From: Pseudomonas silesiensis
Lineage (GTDB): Bacteria; Pseudomonadota; Gammaproteobacteria; Pseudomonadales; Pseudomonadaceae
Assembly: GCF_001661075.1 (NCBI RefSeq)
Contig: NZ_CP014870.1
Span: forward strand, 2,872,501 to 2,936,500
Direction of reading: 5' to 3'
DNA: 64,000 nucleotides
Shown here: positions 61,137-64,000 of the stretch, one piece after another
Layout: every line of letters begins with the position of its first letter
Numbering within the stretch: the first letter of the stretch is position 1
Notes under the pieces: generated by a model
What the model was told of the DNA's origin: nothing
What the model saw: only the letters and a program-made list of their open reading frames with translations
Database searches by the model: none
Made by a program: the position numbers and the translations under genes

Positions 61137-61177
61137 TTAGCTCCGACGTCGGATGCTAACTTACTATCGGCGCCGAT
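61137..61177. promoter_or_regulatory. Tandem palindromic operator-like sites
   Basis: A dyad at 61137-61159 (core TCCGACGTCGGA with TTAGC/GCTAA arms) and a perfect dyad ATCGGCGCCGAT at 61166-61177. The two share 10 of 17 positions with a 24-base offset. They lie upstream of the coiled-coil gene and in front of gnd. Confidence 0.45.
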
Positions 61178-61373
61178 TTTGATTTCTTTTGCACAAGAAT
61201 GGAACTTTTTTATTTTTCATGGTCGTTGTGTCTTCGGCACGATTTCTGACGTTGTGAGTCTGGATCGGGCACAATGCCCGGAAACTTCGTCTCGCCGCTC
61301 TGGACTAACCCACATTAGTCGCGTTGGGCTATAACCTTTGACACACTTTATTTGTAGTAGGGAGCATCGGAAC

Positions 61374-62354
61374 ATGCAACTCGGGATTATCGGACTGGGC
61401 CGCATGGGCGGCAATATTGCACGGCGCCTGATGCTCAACGGGCACACCACCGTTGTTTACGACCGCAATACCGCCTTCGTCGAAAACCTGAGCGAAGCGG
61501 GCGCCACGGGCGTTGCCGACCTCCCGGCCCTGGTTGCCGGCCTGGCCAGGCCACGGGCGGTCTGGGTCATGTTGCCGGCCGGCGCACCGACCGAAGACAC
61601 CATCGACACCCTTAGCACTTTGCTCGAAGCCGGCGACACCATCATCGACGGCGGCAACACCTTCTACAAGGACGACATCCGCCGGGCGAAAACCTTGTCG
61701 GAAAAAGGCCTGCACTACATCGATGTCGGCACCTCGGGCGGCGTCTGGGGCCTGGAGCGCGGTTACTGCATGATGATCGGTGGCGATGCCGACACCGTTA
61801 CGCGTCTCGATCCGCTGTTCGAAAGCCTGGCACCGGGCCTGGGCGACATTCCGCGTACCAAGGACCGCAAGTCTGATGACGATCGCGCTGAACGTGGTTA
61901 TATCCATGCCGGGCCGGCCGGTTCCGGGCATTTCGTGAAGATGATCCACAACGGCATCGAATACGGGATGATGCAGGCCTTCGCCGAAGGCTTCGACATT
62001 CTCAAGACCAAGGCCAGCACCAACCTGCCGGAAGACCAGCGTTTCGACTTGAACGTCGCCGACATCGCCGAAGTCTGGCGCCGTGGCAGCGTTGTCTCGT
62101 CCTGGCTGCTCGACCTGACCGCCGACGCGCTGGCCAGCGATCCGAAGCTCGACGGGTACGAAGGCGCCGTGGCGGACAGCGGTGAAGGTCGCTGGACCAT
62201 CGAAGCCGCCATGGAGCAATCGGTGCCCGTGCCGGTGTTGTCGAACTCGCTGTTCTCCCGCTACCGCTCGCGCGGGCAAGGCACCTTTGGCGACAAGATT
62301 CTCTCGGCCCAGCGCTTCGGCTTCGGCGGCCATGTGGAGACTGCGAAAAAATGA
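61374..62354 (+). CDS. gnd: 6-phosphogluconate dehydrogenase (decarboxylating)
   Basis: A 326-residue enzyme of the shorter GntZ/YqeC-type 6PGDH class, converting 6-phosphogluconate to ribulose-5-phosphate. Cofactor motif is [14 protein letters not shown]; substrate signatures are [21 protein letters not shown] and [14 protein letters not shown]. The ATG at 61374 follows AGGGAG. The stop overlaps zwf (ATGA), so it is an oxidative-pentose-phosphate operon. Confidence 0.92.
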   Translation: MQLGIIGLGRMGGNIARRLMLNGHTTVVYDRNTAFVENLSEAGATGVADLPALVAGLARPRAVWVMLPAGAPTEDTIDTLSTLLEAGDTIIDGGNTFYKDDIRRAKTLSEKGLHYIDVGTSGGVWGLERGYCMMIGGDADTVTRLDPLFESLAPGLGDIPRTKDRKSDDDRAERGYIHAGPAGSGHFVKMIHNGIEYGMMQAFAEGFDILKTKASTNLPEDQRFDLNVADIAEVWRRGSVVSSWLLDLTADALASDPKLDGYEGAVADSGEGRWTIEAAMEQSVPVPVLSNSLFSRYRSRGQGTFGDKILSAQRFGFGGHVETAKK

Positions 62355-63874
62355 CCCGCCTGATCCGCAATAAATCCAAGGCAGAACCCGCACCACCGAC
62401 CACGCTGTTCCTGTTCGGTGCCCATGGTGACCTGGTCAAGCGCCTGCTGATGCCGGCGCTGTACAACCTGAGTCGCGACGGTCTGCTCGGCGATGGATTG
62501 CGGATCATCGGCGTTGACCACAACGCCATCAGCGACGAGGCTTTCGCGAAAAAACTCGAAGACTTCATTCGCGTGGAGGTGGCTTCCAAGGTCGGGAAGG
62601 GCGATACAGCCCTGGATCCGGACTTGTGGGCCAAGTTGGCCAAAGGCATCAGCTACGTCCAGGGCGATTTCCTGGACGACAGCACCTATCAGGCCCTGGA
62701 GGCAAAAATTGCCGCCAGCGGCACCGGCAACGCCGTCTTCTATCTGGCCACCGCGCCACGTTTTTTCAGTGAAGTGGCGCGCCGTCTTGGCGCTGCCGGC
62801 CTGCTGCAAGAAACCCCCGAGGCCTTCAGGAGGGTGGTGATCGAAAAACCCTTCGGCTCCGATCTACACACTGCCGAAGCCTTGAACGCGTGCCTGCTCA
62901 AGGTGATGACGGAAAACCAGATCTACCGGATCGATCACTATCTGGGCAAGGAAACCGTACAGAACATTCTGATCAGCCGGTTCTCCAACAGCCTGTTCGA
63001 AGCGTTCTGGAACAATCATTACATCGACCACGTGCAGATCACCGCCGCCGAGACCGTCGGCGTGGAAACCCGTGGCAGTTTTTATGAACACACCGGCGCC
63101 CTGCGGGACATGGTGCCCAATCACCTGTTCCAGTTGTTGGCGATGGTGGCCATGGAACCGCCGGCAGCCTTCGGTGCCGATGCGGTTCGCGGCGAGAAAG
63201 CCAAGGTGGTCGGCGCGATTCGCCCCTGGTCGGTCGAGGAGGCACGGGTCAACTCGGTCCGCGGCCAATATGCACCCGGAGAAATCGATGGCAAGCCGTT
63301 GCCGGGGTATCGCCAGGAAAACAACGTCGCGCCCGACAGCAACACTGAAACCTACGTGGCACTCAAGGTCATGATCGACAACTGGCGCTGGGTCGGCGTG
63401 CCGTTCTACCTGCGCACCGGCAAGCGCATGAGCGTGCGCGACACCGAGATCGTCATCTGTTTCAAGCCGGCGCCCTACGCGCAGTTCCGCGATACCGAGG
63501 TCGATGAGTTGCAGCCGACCTATCTGCGGATCCAGATCCAGCCTAAAGAAGGCATGTGGTTTGATCTGCTGGCCAAACGGCCTGGCCCTGCGCTGAAGAT
63601 GGCCAATATCGAACTGGGTTTTGCCTACAAGGATTTCTTTGAAATGCAGCCGTCCACCGGCTACGAGACTCTGATCTACGATTGCCTGACGGGCGATCAG
63701 ACGCTGTTCCAGCGCGCCGATAACATCGAGAATGGCTGGCGCGCCGTGCAGCCGTTCCTCGATGCCTGGCAGCAGGACGCGAGCGTGCAGGGCTACGCGG
63801 CTGGCGATGACGGGCCGCAGGCCGCAGAAGATCTGCTGACTCGCGATGGTCGCGTCTGGCACGGCCTTGGATGA
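62351..63874 (+). CDS. zwf: Glucose-6-phosphate 1-dehydrogenase
   Basis: A 507-residue enzyme oxidising glucose-6-phosphate to 6-phosphogluconolactone with NAD(P)+. Cofactor motif [12 protein letters not shown] (residues 23-34) and the substrate-binding [13 protein letters not shown] are intact; [12 protein letters not shown] is typical. It overlaps gnd by 4 bases and the HAD gene by 4. HexR sites (TTGTN7-8ACAA) were not seen upstream. Confidence 0.93.
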   Translation: MTRLIRNKSKAEPAPPTTLFLFGAHGDLVKRLLMPALYNLSRDGLLGDGLRIIGVDHNAISDEAFAKKLEDFIRVEVASKVGKGDTALDPDLWAKLAKGISYVQGDFLDDSTYQALEAKIAASGTGNAVFYLATAPRFFSEVARRLGAAGLLQETPEAFRRVVIEKPFGSDLHTAEALNACLLKVMTENQIYRIDHYLGKETVQNILISRFSNSLFEAFWNNHYIDHVQITAAETVGVETRGSFYEHTGALRDMVPNHLFQLLAMVAMEPPAAFGADAVRGEKAKVVGAIRPWSVEEARVNSVRGQYAPGEIDGKPLPGYRQENNVAPDSNTETYVALKVMIDNWRWVGVPFYLRTGKRMSVRDTEIVICFKPAPYAQFRDTEVDELQPTYLRIQIQPKEGMWFDLLAKRPGPALKMANIELGFAYKDFFEMQPSTGYETLIYDCLTGDQTLFQRADNIENGWRAVQPFLDAWQQDASVQGYAAGDDGPQAAEDLLTRDGRVWHGLG

Positions 63875-64000
63875 GTGAGCCGACGCAACACCCCATCCGG
63901 TTTTTGCTCAGTGACATGGACGGCACGTTGCTGCTGCCCGATCACAGCCTCAGCCAGCGCACCCTCGAAGCGGTCCGATCGTTGCGCGAGGCGGGCGTGC
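63871..64000 (+). CDS. Cof-type HAD phosphatase (start only)
   Basis: A frame starting with ATG inside the zwf stop (ATGA). The first 43 codons encode LLSDMDGTLLLPDHSLS, the HAD motif I with Asp nucleophile, typical of Cof-family sugar phosphatases. The rest lies beyond the window. Its coupling with gnd-zwf suggests a sugar-phosphate substrate. Confidence 0.75.
   Translation, partial: MSEPTQHPIRFLLSDMDGTLLLPDHSLSQRTLEAVRSLREAGV

Noticed and set aside
62864..63862. 332-codon frame opposite zwf
   Set aside because: Shadow of zwf, whose conserved motifs are intact.

Overview
The window reads as a chromosomal segment of a fluorescent Pseudomonas (P. fluorescens group). The supports are high GC coding with G/C-ending codons, a recognisable pyoverdine acylase (pvdQ) preceded by a PvdS-type iron-starvation box, Pseudomonas-type REP/REPIN repeats between genes, many LysR regulators and familiar pseudomonad gene neighbourhoods. 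I see no rRNA, tRNA, CRISPR array, transposase, integrase or prophage. The nearest thing to a mobile insertion is a 1.27 kb RHS cassette.

Layout. 1-8.5 kb: the end of a ProA-like dehydrogenase, a BON protein, a cyanate detoxification locus (cynR divergent from cynS-cynT), small proteins, a GNAT, topB with a LexA box upstream, and a DUF427 protein. 8.5-14.4 kb: a catabolic set (LldD-type dehydrogenase, MHS-family transporter, GMC oxidoreductase) with a divergent LysR regulator. 14.5-20.8 kb: seven overlapping or nearly overlapping minus-strand genes encoding a thermostable-hemolysin-family protein, an AMP-forming acyl ligase, a heme-oxygenase-like diiron protein, an SDR, a periplasmic TPR protein and a response regulator/histidine kinase pair. 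Two PmrA/QseB-like boxes in opposite orientation separate this operon from a cytochrome b561 gene. I consider this operon the best candidate for an undescribed biosynthesis-and-sensing system. 21.6-30 kb: AlkC glycosylase, a KefC-type antiporter, a protealysin-like protease with its emfourin inhibitor, an FKBP isomerase whose 3' end is duplicated around an inserted RHS cassette, a D-cysteine desulfhydrase-like enzyme, and MEKHLA and DUF3077 proteins.

30-40.4 kb: an ECF sigma/anti-sigma pair with a TPR partner, a D-2-hydroxyacid dehydrogenase, an alpha/beta hydrolase, a YqaA-type membrane protein with a DUF411 copper-type protein, a truncated Fur-like regulator, then pvdQ convergent with a FecR/FpvR-like anti-sigma that has no sigma gene beside it. 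40.5-45.4 kb: one 1,610-residue polymorphic-toxin-like protein with four divergent internal modules and a C-terminal zincin domain. 45.6-56.4 kb: dpkA, DUF883, a nitrilase with a LysR regulator, a GNAT, a LEA14-like lipoprotein, a polyamine-binding protein plus agmatinase with a LysR regulator, a ZapE-like ATPase and a DinB-like protein. 56.4-64 kb: a TonB-dependent siderophore receptor with a Fur box, the phosphoethanolamine transferase cptA, then gnd-zwf and the start of a Cof-type HAD phosphatase.

How the genes work together. Iron acquisition links pvdQ, the FpvR-like protein and the TonB receptor. Envelope remodelling and sensing link cptA, the PmrAB/QseBC-like pair and its target operon. 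Nitrogen and amine catabolism links cyanase, nitrilase, agmatinase and DpkA. REPIN units sit in most of the longer intergenic gaps, and in one case a REP supplies a gene's stop codon.
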